This document shows, piece by piece, positions 36,135 through 45,996 of a DNA stretch of 64,000 nt. The notes below the pieces were generated by a model that had not been told where the DNA came from, did no database searches, and saw only the letters and a list, made by a program, of their open reading frames with translations. This DNA comes from AP-15 sp963701815. GTDB taxonomy: Bacteria; Pseudomonadota; Alphaproteobacteria; ATCC43930; CGMCC-115725. The translations under genes were made by a program, and so were the position numbers. The stretch is from the NCBI GenBank assembly GCA_963701815.1, contig CAVPBN010000009.1, positions 62,001 to 126,000 of the forward strand. Direction: 5' to 3'. The first letter of the stretch is position 1. Each line of letters begins with the position of its first letter.

Positions 36135-36829
36135 GCCGCGTCGAGCCCCATTTGCCAGAAATCGGCTTCGAGCCGGGCGCTCGAGGCGAAGTCGGCGGCA
36201 AGCGACGGAAACCGGCCTTCGCCGCCGCGGCGCAGGAACGCGTCGTCGAGCGCCGTTACAGCCTCGTCGGCGATGGCCCGATATTCGTCGCCGGCATACA
36301 TTTCGAGCCACTCGCGATAGCGGTTGCCGTCGAGACGGGTACCGGGGTCGGCCATCCGCTCGGCGGCGATCACACGATAGCCGACGATGCAGGGCGCCAG
36401 TGCGATTTCGAGATCGAGCCGGTCGCCGGCCAGCCCGCGGTCGAGCACAAAACGGCTGTAGGCGATCGTCGCCGTCGCCTCGGGCTCGGCCTTCATCGCC
36501 GCCTCCGACAGCCCCCAGCCGCGGCAGTAGTCGATATGCAGCCCGATCTCGATATCGAGGGTCGCCGCGACCAGGCGCTGGGCGCGGCGCATCTCGGCGA
36601 GGGTGTCGGATTTGTAGACCGCCAGCCCCCAGGCGCGCGCGAAATGCAGCAGGAACAGATAGTCCTGGACCAGGTAGCGCCGAAAGCATGCCTCCGGCAG
36701 ATCGCCTGCCGCCAGCTGCAATACGAAATCGTGACGGGTATAGGCCAGCCACGCCGCGGGCGAAGCCGCCACCAGACGGGAGAACAGCGTCGTCGGCCGG
36801 CCCGCCGCCGATCCGGACACCCTGGTCAC
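36131..36829 (-). CDS. tenA: TenA-family thiaminase II (aminopyrimidine aminohydrolase)
   Basis: Releases hydroxymethylpyrimidine from degraded thiamine for reuse. 232 residues if it starts at GTG 36829, which overlaps the ferredoxin stop (GTGA) and gives the usual family length; an ATG at 36907 would overlap ferredoxin by 82 bases. Family sequence: FRRYLVQDYLFLLHFARAW, the catalytic cysteine region ALAPCIVGYRVIA, and WLEMYAGDEY. Its place inside a sulfur-mobilising operon fits the fact that thiamine's thiazole takes its sulfur from the same supply, but this link is inference. Confidence 0.88.
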   Translation of the reverse strand: MTRVSGSAAGRPTTLFSRLVAASPAAWLAYTRHDFVLQLAAGDLPEACFRRYLVQDYLFLLHFARAWGLAVYKSDTLAEMRRAQRLVAATLDIEIGLHIDYCRGWGLSEAAMKAEPEATATIAYSRFVLDRGLAGDRLDLEIALAPCIVGYRVIAAERMADPGTRLDGNRYREWLEMYAGDEYRAIADEAVTALDDAFLRRGGEGRFPSLAADFASSARLEADFWQMGLDAA

Positions 36830-37158
36830 CGCGGCGGCAAATCGCGGGTCGAGGCCGGCAACCGCACCGTCAGCCCGTCGAGTTCCTCGGTGATTATGAT
36901 CTGGCATCCGAGCCGGGAAGTCCGGGTCAGGTTGAAGGCGAGATCGAGCATGTCATCCTCGTCCTCGCTGGCTTCTTTCAGCAGATCGTACCATTCGGGT
37001 TCGACAATCACGTGACAGGTCGAGCAGGCGAGCGAGCCTTCGCAAGTTCCCTCGATGTCGATGTCGTGGCGATGGGCGATCTCGAGCACCGACAGGCCGA
37101 GCGGCGCCTCGACCTCGCGCCGGGTGCCGTCGCGCTCGAGGAAAACCATCCTGGGCAT
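36826..37158 (-). CDS. fdx: 2Fe-2S ferredoxin, adrenodoxin/Isc type
   Basis: Small electron carrier of 110 residues that serves Fe-S cluster assembly and other acceptors. The cluster ligands are visible as CEGSLACSTC and the later cysteine in RLGCQIIITEELDGL, the spacing of Isc-type ferredoxins. Start MPRMVFLERDG at 37158; the next ATG at 37149 is also possible. It sits directly downstream of the stump of hscA, as fdx does in classical isc operons, and overlaps tenA. Confidence 0.93.
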   Translation of the reverse strand: MPRMVFLERDGTRREVEAPLGLSVLEIAHRHDIDIEGTCEGSLACSTCHVIVEPEWYDLLKEASEDEDDMLDLAFNLTRTSRLGCQIIITEELDGLTVRLPASTRDLPPR

Positions 37159-37163
37159 CAGCC

Positions 37164-37631
37164 TTAATACGCCGGCGGCACGCTCAAAGTTCCCGGCGGC
37201 GGCATCAAATCTTCGGCAAGGATCGCGGCGCCGAGCACAGGACGGTCGGCAACCGGCAAATCGACGACGCCGACGAGACGCAGCACTTCGACGCCGGCTT
37301 GTTCCGCTCCCCGCCGTAACGACCGGTCTGCCCCGTCGCCTGCCGCCGCAGCGAGCACGATCACCGCATGGGTCACCGGGCGGGCCAATGCCCGCTCGGC
37401 GCGCAATCGCGCGCCTTCGAACAGCGCGCACCAATCCGCCGCCGAGGCCGTGGAGCCGGGAACCGGCAAAGGCCGCTCGAACCCCTCACGATCGGCGAGG
37501 ATCGCGGCATTGCCGCCGACCGCCATTGCCACTTCGGCCAGCCCGGAGGCGGCATCGATGCCGATCGCCGCGCCGGGTGTTCCCGGATCGGTCGGGCTGC
37601 CGTCCGGCTCCTCGATCTGAAACAGCTTCAC
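37164..37631 (-). CDS. Truncated HscA-like (Hsp70) protein, 155 residues
   Basis: Not a full chaperone. Its start MKLFQIEEP resembles the HscA opening (LLQISEPG), and AAIGIDAASGLAEVAMAVGG with ILADREGFERPLPVPG lines up with the Hsp70 phosphate-loop region and the ADHEGR..LPSVV segment. A middle stretch is deleted; ARLRAERALARPVTHAVIVL and AEQAGVEVLRLVGVVDLP then match the next Hsp70 block (VT.AVI..PA, AG..VLRL..EP). The protein ends there: the rest of the ATPase domain and the whole peptide-binding domain are missing, and the LGTTNS loop has become AASGLAE. It keeps the isc position between iscA and fdx, so it is a relic or a repurposed scaffold. Confidence 0.8.
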   Translation of the reverse strand: MKLFQIEEPDGSPTDPGTPGAAIGIDAASGLAEVAMAVGGNAAILADREGFERPLPVPGSTASAADWCALFEGARLRAERALARPVTHAVIVLAAAAGDGADRSLRRGAEQAGVEVLRLVGVVDLPVADRPVLGAAILAEDLMPPPGTLSVPPAY

Positions 37632-37646
37632 GCGACCGCCGCCGGG

Positions 37647-37988
37647 TCAGACGTGGAACGACTCGCCGCAGCCGCAGCGACCCTTTTCGTTCGGATTGCG
37701 GAAAACAAAGCCATTCTGCAGCTTTTCTTCGACATAGTCCATCTCGGTCCCGAGGATGAACATGACCGCCTTGGGATCGACGAGGACGGTTACGCCCTTG
37801 TCCTCGACGACTTCGTCGAACTTGTCCTTCGCGTCGGCGTATTCGAGCGTGTAGCTGAGCCCGGAGCAACCGCGCGATCGCACCCCGATGCGGATTCCGA
37901 CCGACGGCCTGCCGCGCCCGGCCAGGAGCGCGCGGATCCGCTCCGCCGCGGCGTCGGTCACCGACATGGCCTGCTTTCTCGCGATCAT
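37647..37988 (-). CDS. iscA: Iron-sulfur assembly protein IscA (HesB/SufA family)
   Basis: A-type carrier that binds iron or an Fe-S cluster and passes it on. 113 residues. The three ligand cysteines are in RSRGCSGLSYTLEY and in NEKGRCGCGESFHV at the C-terminus, the standard spacing. ATG 37988 is behind a clear ggagg site; ATG 37967 is a shorter alternative. Lies between a cysteine desulfurase and the HscA relic. No IscU scaffold gene is present in the operon, so this is the only carrier-type protein here. Confidence 0.94.
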   Translation of the reverse strand: MIARKQAMSVTDAAAERIRALLAGRGRPSVGIRIGVRSRGCSGLSYTLEYADAKDKFDEVVEDKGVTVLVDPKAVMFILGTEMDYVEEKLQNGFVFRNPNEKGRCGCGESFHV

Positions 37989-38036
37989 CCGACCTCCATT
38001 CAGCACTTGCTTATGTGGGTGCGCCGACACGCGCTG

Positions 38037-39205
<1,169 letters not shown>

Positions 39206-39237
39206 CGCGTTGGCGCCGGCATCGGCAAGATGCGGGC

Positions 39238-40368
39238 TCACGCTGCCAACACTCCCGGCGAGCGCCGGCATCGGCGGCGATAGAGCGCTGTCCAGGAGCG
39301 GATGAAATGAGCGATGTCGGCCTCGCTCGACCCCCAGCCGAGGCTGATCCGGATCGTCGATCCGGCGAGACCCGCATCGACGCCCATCGCCGCCAGCACA
39401 TGGCTCGCGCCAACCTTGCCCGACGAGCAGGCGGCGCCGGCGCTGACCATGACGCCGTCGAGATCGAATGCAATGATCTGGGTTTCGGCGGCGACGCCGG
39501 GCATCGCGATCGCCGAAGTGTTCGGCAGCCGCGGCGCGGCGGCGCCGAGCACCGCCGCTTCGGGCGCCACCGCAGCAATCTCCGCCTCCAAGGCGTCCCG
39601 TAACGCGCGAACACGGTCGTAGTCGGAGATCCCGGTCCGCGCCGCCGCGGCGGCCGCGGCAAAGCCGGCAATCCCCGGCAGGTTTTCGGTGCCGGCGCGA
39701 CGCCCGCGTTCCTGGCCGCCGCCGCGCAACAGCGGCATCAAATCGAGCCCGCCGGTTACGACCACGGCGCCGATCCCGGAGGGACCGCCGATCTTGTGCC
39801 CCGACAAGGTCACCAGATCGGCGATGGGACCAGCATCAAGGCGGAATTTGCCGGCCGCCTGCACCGCGTCGCAATGAAAAAGGGCGCCGTACTTGCGGGC
39901 GAGCGCGGCGACGGCCGCGACCGGCTGCACGACGCCGGTTTCATTGTTGGCGAACATCACCGAAACCAGCGACGGGCGGCGATCGGCCGCGAGCAGCCGG
40001 TCGAGTGCATCGAGCCGGACGACGCCGTCGGGGTCGACCGGGATCGGTTCGGCGGCAGCTGCCGCGTGCAGTACCGAACCGTGCTCGACCGCCGAGACCA
40101 GGACCCGCTCCCGTCCGGCGCCGAGCACGGCCAGATGGTTGGCCTCGGTGCCGCCGCTGACGAAGACGACGCCGTCGGGCGAGGCCCCGAGCAAGGCCGC
40201 AACCGGGGCGCGGGCCTCCTCGACCATCCGCCGCGCCGACCGACCCCAGCGATGAACCGACGAGGGATTGCCGCAACGCGCCAATGCGGCCGTCATCGCC
40301 GCGGCCGCCTCGGGGCGCAGCGGCGCCGTGGCGTTCCAATCGAGATAGGTTTCGCGTCGTCCCGGCAT
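39238..40368 (-). CDS. Second cysteine desulfurase (NifS/IscS family)
   Basis: A 376-residue group I desulfurase directly upstream of iscS but clearly distinct from it. ATG 40368 (MPGRRETYLDWNATAPLRPE) is 10 bases after the iscR stop. Motifs: VSGGTEANHLAVLG, VSAVEHGSVL, HCDAVQAAGK, TLSGHKIGGPSGIGA (PLP lysine) and the catalytic cysteine in SAGAACSSGKVGASHVLAAM. Sequence around these sites is more like NifS/other desulfurases than housekeeping IscS. The two enzymes may serve different acceptors, for example Fe-S clusters and MnmA. Confidence 0.9.
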   Translation of the reverse strand: MPGRRETYLDWNATAPLRPEAAAAMTAALARCGNPSSVHRWGRSARRMVEEARAPVAALLGASPDGVVFVSGGTEANHLAVLGAGRERVLVSAVEHGSVLHAAAAAEPIPVDPDGVVRLDALDRLLAADRRPSLVSVMFANNETGVVQPVAAVAALARKYGALFHCDAVQAAGKFRLDAGPIADLVTLSGHKIGGPSGIGAVVVTGGLDLMPLLRGGGQERGRRAGTENLPGIAGFAAAAAAARTGISDYDRVRALRDALEAEIAAVAPEAAVLGAAAPRLPNTSAIAMPGVAAETQIIAFDLDGVMVSAGAACSSGKVGASHVLAAMGVDAGLAGSTIRISLGWGSSEADIAHFIRSWTALYRRRCRRSPGVLAA

Positions 40369-40378
40369 AATCGGACGA

Positions 40379-40855
40379 TCATCGCTCGGTCGTTGCGGCC
40401 GAACCGCCGAACGCCGCGCAGTGAACGCTGCCGCTGGTGCCGAGGACGCGGCGCTCGCAGACATCGGCCAGCGAGACGGAACTCAGATACAGGTGAATCT
40501 GGTTGCCGAGCTCCTCCCACAGATCATGAGTGAGGCAGCGCGTGCGATTGTTGCGGCAGCCGACCGGCGCTCCGGGCGCGCAGCGCGTCGCCCGGATCGG
40601 CTCGTCGACCGCGGCGATCACGTCGGCGATGCGGGTCTCTTTGCGGTCGCCGGCCAAGAGATAACCGCCGCCCGGGCCGCGCACGCTTTTGACCAGCCCG
40701 CCCTTGCGCAGCATCGCGAACAATTGTTCGAGGTACGACAGGGAGATTTCCTGGCGCTCGGCGATCTCGGCGAGCGAGACCGGTTCACCGCCGCTGTGGG
40801 CGGCGAGGTCGACCATCGCCATCACGGCGTAGCGGCCCTTGGTGCTCAACCTCAT
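40379..40855 (-). CDS. iscR: Rrf2-family Fe-S regulator IscR
   Basis: DNA-binding repressor that senses Fe-S cluster status through its own cluster. 158 residues. Winged helix: MRLSTKGRYAVMAMVDLA, VSLAEIAERQEISLSYLEQL and SVRGPGGGYLLA. The three cluster cysteines are in RCAPGAPVGCRNNRTRC, with the following histidine. It probably controls the operon it lies in. Ends 10 bases before the first desulfurase gene and follows cysE by 10 bases. Confidence 0.94.
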   Translation of the reverse strand: MRLSTKGRYAVMAMVDLAAHSGGEPVSLAEIAERQEISLSYLEQLFAMLRKGGLVKSVRGPGGGYLLAGDRKETRIADVIAAVDEPIRATRCAPGAPVGCRNNRTRCLTHDLWEELGNQIHLYLSSVSLADVCERRVLGTSGSVHCAAFGGSAATTER

Positions 40856-40865
40856 GACCGGCCCC

Positions 40866-41612
40866 CTAGCCGACGCGCTCCGGTTCGGAGGCGCCGTTTC
40901 CGAACTGCGGCTCCGGCAGATCGACCGGGTGACGGCCGTTATCCGCGGCGGTGCGCCGCTCGATCTCGACCAGCCGCGCCCGCAAGCTGACGACCTCGTC
41001 GAGCAGGCCGTTGAGGGCGCGCGCGATCGGGTCCGGGATGTTCTCGCAGATGCCGTAGGGCTGAAACACCGATTCGGCTGCCGCTTCGGCCGGGCGAGGG
41101 GCGAGCGGCCGCGCCCGGATGCCGACCATCCTGGCGCCGTCCGCCACCTCGGCCTGAACCAAGGCATGCGCTCCGATGCGGGCGCCGTCGCCGACCCGGA
41201 ACGGACCGAGGATTTGCGCGTGAGAGCCGACAATCACCGCGTTGCCGAGCGTAGGGTGCCGTTTGGCGCCTCGTGTCAATGAGGTGCCGCCGAGGGTCAC
41301 TCCCTGGTAGAGGGTGCAGTCGTCACCGATCTCGGCGGTCTCGCCGATCACCACGCCCATGCCGTGGTCGATGAACAGGCGCCTGCCGATCTGCGCTCCG
41401 GGATGGATCTCGATGCCGGTCAGGACCCGCCCGATATGCGACACGAACCGCCCGACGAGCAGCCAGCGGCGGCGCCACAGCCAATGCCCGACGCGATGAA
41501 ACAGCACCGCGTGAAATCCCGGATAGCACAACACCACTTCGAGGCGCGAACGGGCGGCCGGATCGCGGGCAAGAGTGGCGTCGATTTCATCGCGCAGGTT
41601 TTTCAAAAGCAT
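40866..41612 (-). CDS. cysE: Serine O-acetyltransferase CysE
   Basis: Makes O-acetylserine, the precursor of cysteine. 248 residues with left-handed beta-helix hexapeptide repeats: IEIHPGAQIGRRLFIDHGMG, VVIGETAEIGDDCTLYQGVT, LGGTSLTRGAKRHPTLGNAV and IGAHALVQAEV. The start MLLKNLRDEIDATLARDPAA (ATG 41612) is normal. First gene of the leftward operon, so cysteine supply and its desulfuration are co-expressed. The C-terminal tail is longer than in E. coli and ends without a clear feedback-inhibition peptide. Confidence 0.93.
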   Translation of the reverse strand: MLLKNLRDEIDATLARDPAARSRLEVVLCYPGFHAVLFHRVGHWLWRRRWLLVGRFVSHIGRVLTGIEIHPGAQIGRRLFIDHGMGVVIGETAEIGDDCTLYQGVTLGGTSLTRGAKRHPTLGNAVIVGSHAQILGPFRVGDGARIGAHALVQAEVADGARMVGIRARPLAPRPAEAAAESVFQPYGICENIPDPIARALNGLLDEVVSLRARLVEIERRTAADNGRHPVDLPEPQFGNGASEPERVG

Positions 41613-41677
41613 TGCAATCACTATATCAGCAAGGCCACGCCGCTGCGGCGGTCTCGTGGCGCGAACATCCTGAAGCG

Positions 41678-41707
41678 AGCATATAATTGTCCGATCAGGT
41701 TGATCAA
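41678..41707 (-). promoter_or_regulatory. Candidate promoter of the cysE-isc operon
   Basis: Reading leftward, TTGATC (41707-41702) is followed after 18 bases by TATGCT (41683-41678), about 65 bases before the cysE ATG. The match is only fair, and no IscR-type operator can be recognised with confidence. The 170-bp gap is shared with the divergent hydrolase gene. Confidence 0.3.
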
Positions 41708-41782
41708 GAATTGCGGACCCGAACAGCCGCCTCGGCGCGGTAGAATTCCTACCCGCAAGGTGGGACATCAGATGGATCGACG

Positions 41783-42466
41783 ATGCCTGACGTGATCATC
41801 AACGGGCCGGAGGGCCGGATCGAGGGGCGTTACCACCATGTCCGGACGCCGGCGGCGCCGATGGCGGTGATTCTGCATCCGCATCCGCAGCACGGCGGCA
41901 CGATGAACAACAAAGTCGTCTACGCCTTGTACCATTGCTTCGTGCGCCATGGTTTCTCGACCCTGCGGTTCAATTTTCGCGGCGTCGGCCGCAGCCAGGG
42001 CAGCTTCGACCGCGGCGAGGGCGAGCTTTCCGATGCCGCCTCCGCACTCGACTGGCTGCAAACCTACAACCCGAACGCGCCGACCTGCTGGATTGCCGGG
42101 TTTTCGTTCGGCGCCTGGATCGGCATGCAACTACTGATGCGGCGGCCGGAGATCGAGGCCTTCGTCGCCGTCGCACCACCGGCCAACGTCTACGATTTCA
42201 CCTTTCTCGCCCCGTGCCCGTCATCGGGCCTGATCCTGCAGGGCGACCAGGATACGGTAGTCCCGGTCGAGGCTGTGCAGAAGCTGGTGACCAAGCTGTC
42301 GCACCAGCGCGACATCAAGATCGACTTCCGCAAGATTGCCGGCGCCGATCATTATTTCGCCGACCGTCTCGATGCGATCGCCGGGCATGTCGACTCCTAT
42401 ATCCGCGACCATGCCCGTTCCGCCGACAAGGCGCCGGCCGCAGCTCAGACCCGCTCCGCGCGTTGA
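41783..42466 (+). CDS. Alpha/beta hydrolase (dienelactone hydrolase-like)
   Basis: Soluble 227-residue alpha/beta hydrolase of the small group with LHPHPQHGGTMNNKVVYALY near the N-terminus and STLRFNFRGVGRSQGSFD. The nucleophile elbow is GFSFGAWIG (serine), and the acid and base are in LQGDQDTVVPV and GADHYF, so the catalytic triad is complete. Divergent from cysE; no linked pathway gene. Substrate unknown. Confidence 0.87.
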   Translation: MPDVIINGPEGRIEGRYHHVRTPAAPMAVILHPHPQHGGTMNNKVVYALYHCFVRHGFSTLRFNFRGVGRSQGSFDRGEGELSDAASALDWLQTYNPNAPTCWIAGFSFGAWIGMQLLMRRPEIEAFVAVAPPANVYDFTFLAPCPSSGLILQGDQDTVVPVEAVQKLVTKLSHQRDIKIDFRKIAGADHYFADRLDAIAGHVDSYIRDHARSADKAPAAAQTRSAR

Positions 42467-42470
42467 CGGC

Positions 42471-42509
42471 GCCGCCGCCGGTCCGACCGTTTCTTCGATC
42501 GGCGGCGGC
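42471..42509. terminator. GC-rich inverted repeat between convergent genes
   Basis: Bases 42471-42480 and 42500-42509 are perfect 10-bp inverted repeats (GCCGCCGCCG arm) with a 19-base loop, just after the hydrolase stop and ahead of the end of the convergent gene. It may act as a bidirectional stop, but there is no T-run. Confidence 0.35.
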
Positions 42510-42561
42510 ACCTCAATTGGAATTCGGCTGAGCTAGACGGATGTCCGGCTCGCCGTAGTGC

Positions 42562-43296
42562 TCAGCAGACCGGCGGCGACTTCAATCGTTCCCCTAATGC
42601 CCGAAGCACTTGCGCCCCGTCGCCGCGCCAAGCAGCGCCATGCATACAGGCCAGCGTCGTTGGCATGGTGGCGGCAAGACGTTCGAGCATCGCGGCAGCA
42701 TTCCTGGTATGCGAGTAATAGTCCATCTGGTGGCGGAAGGCTTCGCTCGGGTCGAGGATGTCGGTTTCGGTAAGCGGGGGATGCTCCGCGCCGCCTTGAG
42801 TGAACAGGTCGCCGCACAGAAGAGTCCGCGTCGTTTCCTCCGCGAGAAACCCGCATTCCCAGGCATGGGGCAAGTGCGGTGTCGCAAACCAACGCACTCG
42901 ATGCCGACCAAGCGAGAGGTCCTCTCCGTCCTCCATCGCCTGGGGAGGGCGGTCCGCCACATCGGCGATCGAGACGATCGCAGCGATCTTGCCGCACAGA
43001 GGAACGGCGTCGGGTGCGATGCCCAGGAACTCGTTGAGCGCACCACACTCGTCCGCCTCGTAATGCGAGAAGGAGATGTAGCGAAGGCGCTCGACCGGCA
43101 TTACCGCGCCAATCGCCTCGCTCACAAGCGGGAACATGCGGCGCAGGCCGGTGTGGAACAGCAGCGGCTCATCATCAACGATCAGGTATTGGTTGAACGT
43201 GAAGCCGCCGGGGATCGCGGTGACGGGCGTGCAGATGCGATAGACGCCGTCCGCGACTTCGTCTATTCGGGTGCCCGAACCGGCATTGGTGATCAC
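42562..43296 (-). CDS. Metallo-beta-lactamase-fold protein of the oxygen-binding di-iron type
   Basis: A 244-residue MBL-fold protein. The metal motif is SHYEADECGALNEF, an H-x-E-x-D form as in flavodiiron-type oxygen-binding proteins rather than the HxHxDH of hydrolases; further ligands are in PHLPHAWECG, CGDLF and CMHGAAW. It lacks a flavodoxin domain. Likely a di-iron sensor or O2/NO-related enzyme, by family. Stands alone between the hydrolase and purA. Confidence 0.82.
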   Translation of the reverse strand: MITNAGSGTRIDEVADGVYRICTPVTAIPGGFTFNQYLIVDDEPLLFHTGLRRMFPLVSEAIGAVMPVERLRYISFSHYEADECGALNEFLGIAPDAVPLCGKIAAIVSIADVADRPPQAMEDGEDLSLGRHRVRWFATPHLPHAWECGFLAEETTRTLLCGDLFTQGGAEHPPLTETDILDPSEAFRHQMDYYSHTRNAAAMLERLAATMPTTLACMHGAAWRGDGAQVLRALGERLKSPPVC

Positions 43297-43434
43297 GTCG
43301 ATAGCCTCCTAGGTTTGCTGTCTTTTGGCGGCCGATAAGCCGCTGGCCGCGGGGTCATTGCGGAAGATGCCGACGACCTGTTATCCGAAACGCTCTCCCG
43401 AACGGTGAAAAACCTGAGCTGATGGGTGTTCGGC

Positions 43435-44727
43435 TCAATCGGCAAACGGGTCGCGCACCAGGATCGTGTCGTCGCGTTCGGGGCTGGTCGACAGCAGCGC
43501 CAGCGGGGCGCCGATCAGTTCTTCGATCCGTCGGATGTATCTGATCGCGGCGGCCGGCAGGTCGGCCCAGGAACGGGCGCCGCGGGTGCTCTCGCTCCAG
43601 CCCTCCGCGCTCTCGTAGATCGGTTCGAGTTCAGCCTGGGCGGTGGCGCCGGCAGGCACGTAGTCGAGCAGGTCGGCGCCGCGGCGGTAGGCGGTGCAGA
43701 ACTTGACCTCGGGAAAACCGTCGAGCACATCAAGCTTGGTCAAGGCGATGCCGTCGATGCCGCCGGTCTTGACCGCCTGCCGCACCGCCACCGCATCGAA
43801 CCAGCCGCAGCGCCGCCGGCGCCCGGTGACTGTGCCGAATTCGCGGCCGCGCTCGCCGAGAAGCTGGCCGATCGCATCGCCCAGCTCGGTCGGGAACGGC
43901 CCGGCGCCGACCCGCGTCGTGTAGGCCTTGGTGATGCCGAGCACAAAGCCGATCGCCGCCGGCGCGATGCCGGCCCCGGCGGCGGCCTGGCCGGCCAAGG
44001 TGTTCGACGAGGTGACGTATGGGTAGGTGCCGTGATCGACATCGAGCATCGCTCCCTGCGCCCCCTCGAACAGAATGCGGCGGCCGGCACTGCGGGCGTC
44101 GTCGAGCAGCCGCCACACCGGCGCCGCGTAGGGCAGCATTTTGGGCGCGATCTCGCGAAGCCGGGCGAGCAGTTCGGTGCGGTCGAATTCCGGCGCGTCG
44201 AGCCCGCGCAACAGCGCGTTATGGGTCAGCAACAAATCGTCGACCCGGTCTTCGAGCGCCGCCGGGTCGGCGAGATCGCACACCCGCACCGCGCGCCGCC
44301 CGACCTTGTCCTCGTAGGCCGGGCCGATGCCGCGCCCGGTCGTGCCGAGCCGCTTTTCGCCGCGCCGTTCCTCGCGGGCAAGCTCGAGCGCGCCGTGCGA
44401 CGGCAGGATCAAGGCGGCGTTGTCGGCGACCCGCAGATTGTGCGGCCCGATCTCGATCCCCTTCGCCCGCATCGCCTCGATCTCGGTGGAGAGCGCCCAC
44501 GGATCGACGACGACGCCGTTGCCGATGATCGACAATTTGCCTGGCCGCACGACGCCCGACGGCAAAAGACTGAGCTTGTATTCGACATTGCCGACGACGA
44601 GCGTGTGACCGGCATTGGCCCCGCCCTGAAAGCGCACGACGACATCGGCGCGCTCGGACAGCCAGTCGACGATCTTGCCCTTGCCCTCATCGCCCCATTG
44701 GGCGCCGACGACCGTGACATTGCCCAT
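43435..44727 (-). CDS. purA: Adenylosuccinate synthetase
   Basis: GTP-dependent enzyme joining IMP and aspartate on the way to AMP. 430 residues. The N-terminal GTP loop VVGAQWGDEGKGKIVDWLSE, FQGGANAGHTLV, LLPSG, TTGRGIGPAYEDKVGR and ITKAYTTRVGAGPFPTEL are intact. It begins 12 bases after the hisZ stop, the common alphaproteobacterial order serA-hisZ-purA. Confidence 0.97.
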   Translation of the reverse strand: MGNVTVVGAQWGDEGKGKIVDWLSERADVVVRFQGGANAGHTLVVGNVEYKLSLLPSGVVRPGKLSIIGNGVVVDPWALSTEIEAMRAKGIEIGPHNLRVADNAALILPSHGALELAREERRGEKRLGTTGRGIGPAYEDKVGRRAVRVCDLADPAALEDRVDDLLLTHNALLRGLDAPEFDRTELLARLREIAPKMLPYAAPVWRLLDDARSAGRRILFEGAQGAMLDVDHGTYPYVTSSNTLAGQAAAGAGIAPAAIGFVLGITKAYTTRVGAGPFPTELGDAIGQLLGERGREFGTVTGRRRRCGWFDAVAVRQAVKTGGIDGIALTKLDVLDGFPEVKFCTAYRRGADLLDYVPAGATAQAELEPIYESAEGWSESTRGARSWADLPAAAIRYIRRIEELIGAPLALLSTSPERDDTILVRDPFAD

Positions 44728-44739
44728 TTGCCGCCTCGC

Positions 44740-45903
44740 TCAGCCCAGCGCCACCGGCACGCCATCTTCGAGGAGATGGCTGCAGCCGAGACGGCGCGCC
44801 TCTTTCCGCCAATCGCCGGCGGGTTCGAGAGCCGCGACGGTGATCCAGCCGGCCTCGCGCCAGCCGTGGGCATCGGCGCGATCGACGTCGAGCGGCAGCA
44901 GCAGGCGGCGCGGCGCCTCAACCGGCGGCAATGTCCGCAGAATTGTGTCGGTGTAGAGCGTGAACCCGGTTGCCGGTTCCGGCGTCGCCGGATCGCCGGC
45001 CTGATAGCGGCCGCCGCGGCCGAGTTCGCCCAGCGAAACATTCGCCGCCCGCCCGCCGGCGAAAAACGCAAAGCTGATCCCGGCATGATACTCGAAGCCG
45101 CGGTTTTCGACCGGATCGACGGTAACCGCGAGTTCGGGCGCCGCCGTCGCCAGCCCATCGAGCACGGCCCCGAGCCGTACGCACTCGGCTCGCGCCCGCT
45201 CCGGTAGCTCCAGGCGGTCGAAAGCAGCCAACGCCGGCCCCGCCGGCCCCGCCGCCGCGAGCAGCCGGCCGAGCAATAGGCCGGCCTCGCCGGCAACCGC
45301 GGCGACCGCGGCCGCGTCCTTGCGGTCGAGGGCGCCGCGCAACGCCGCCGCACGTTCGCCGGCGATGCCGTATGTTTCGGCCAAGACCGGCACCAGGGTC
45401 GGCAGGGTGATGTCGACCGACAGACACGGGACGCCCAAGACCGCCAATGCCTCCCCGGCGACGGCGATCGCCTCGACATCGGCGGCCGGTCCCGTCGCCC
45501 CGATCAGCTCGGCGCCGACCTGGCCGAATTGGCGCTCGGGCCTGACCTCCGAGCCTTTGACCCGCAACACCTGACCGGCATAGCTGAGCCGCAACGGGCG
45601 CGGCGTGTGCCCGAGCCGGGTCCCGGCGATGCGGGCGATCTGAGGGGTCATGTCGGCCCGCACGCCGATCATCCGGTGCGAGCCGGGGTCCATCGTGCGG
45701 AAGGTGGCGGTCGCCATTGCTGCGCCGGCGCCCGAGAACAGGGTCTCCTCGAATTCGACGAGCGGCGGCTTGACTCGCTCGTAGCCATGCGCAGCCAGCA
45801 CCGCCATCAGCTGCGAGACGGCACGGGCTTCGGCTTCGGCCTCCGGCGGCAACAAATCATGCATGCCGATCGGCAACAGGGCCGGGTGCGGTGCGTCGTT
45901 CAT
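44740..45903 (-). CDS. hisZ: ATP phosphoribosyltransferase regulatory subunit HisZ
   Basis: Paralogue of histidyl-tRNA synthetase that regulates the short form of HisG in histidine synthesis. 387 residues from ATG 45903 (MNDAPHPALLPIGMHDLLPP). Class II synthetase marks: FEETLFSGAG, FRTMDPGSHRMIGVRADMTP, RLSYAGQVLR and RQFGQVGAELIG; it lacks a C-terminal anticodon-binding domain, which separates it from HisS. An in-frame start further right (45969) is not supported by family sequence. No hisG is in the window. Confidence 0.93.
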   Translation of the reverse strand: MNDAPHPALLPIGMHDLLPPEAEAEARAVSQLMAVLAAHGYERVKPPLVEFEETLFSGAGAAMATATFRTMDPGSHRMIGVRADMTPQIARIAGTRLGHTPRPLRLSYAGQVLRVKGSEVRPERQFGQVGAELIGATGPAADVEAIAVAGEALAVLGVPCLSVDITLPTLVPVLAETYGIAGERAAALRGALDRKDAAAVAAVAGEAGLLLGRLLAAAGPAGPALAAFDRLELPERARAECVRLGAVLDGLATAAPELAVTVDPVENRGFEYHAGISFAFFAGGRAANVSLGELGRGGRYQAGDPATPEPATGFTLYTDTILRTLPPVEAPRRLLLPLDVDRADAHGWREAGWITVAALEPAGDWRKEARRLGCSHLLEDGVPVALG

Positions 45904-45996
45904 CGCAGTCGAGGTTTGAACCGCTCGGACATCAAACGCGTAACGAGACTGACACTCTATCTCCTCCAAGCCTGCCCTGTCTGCGCCATCTCCGAC

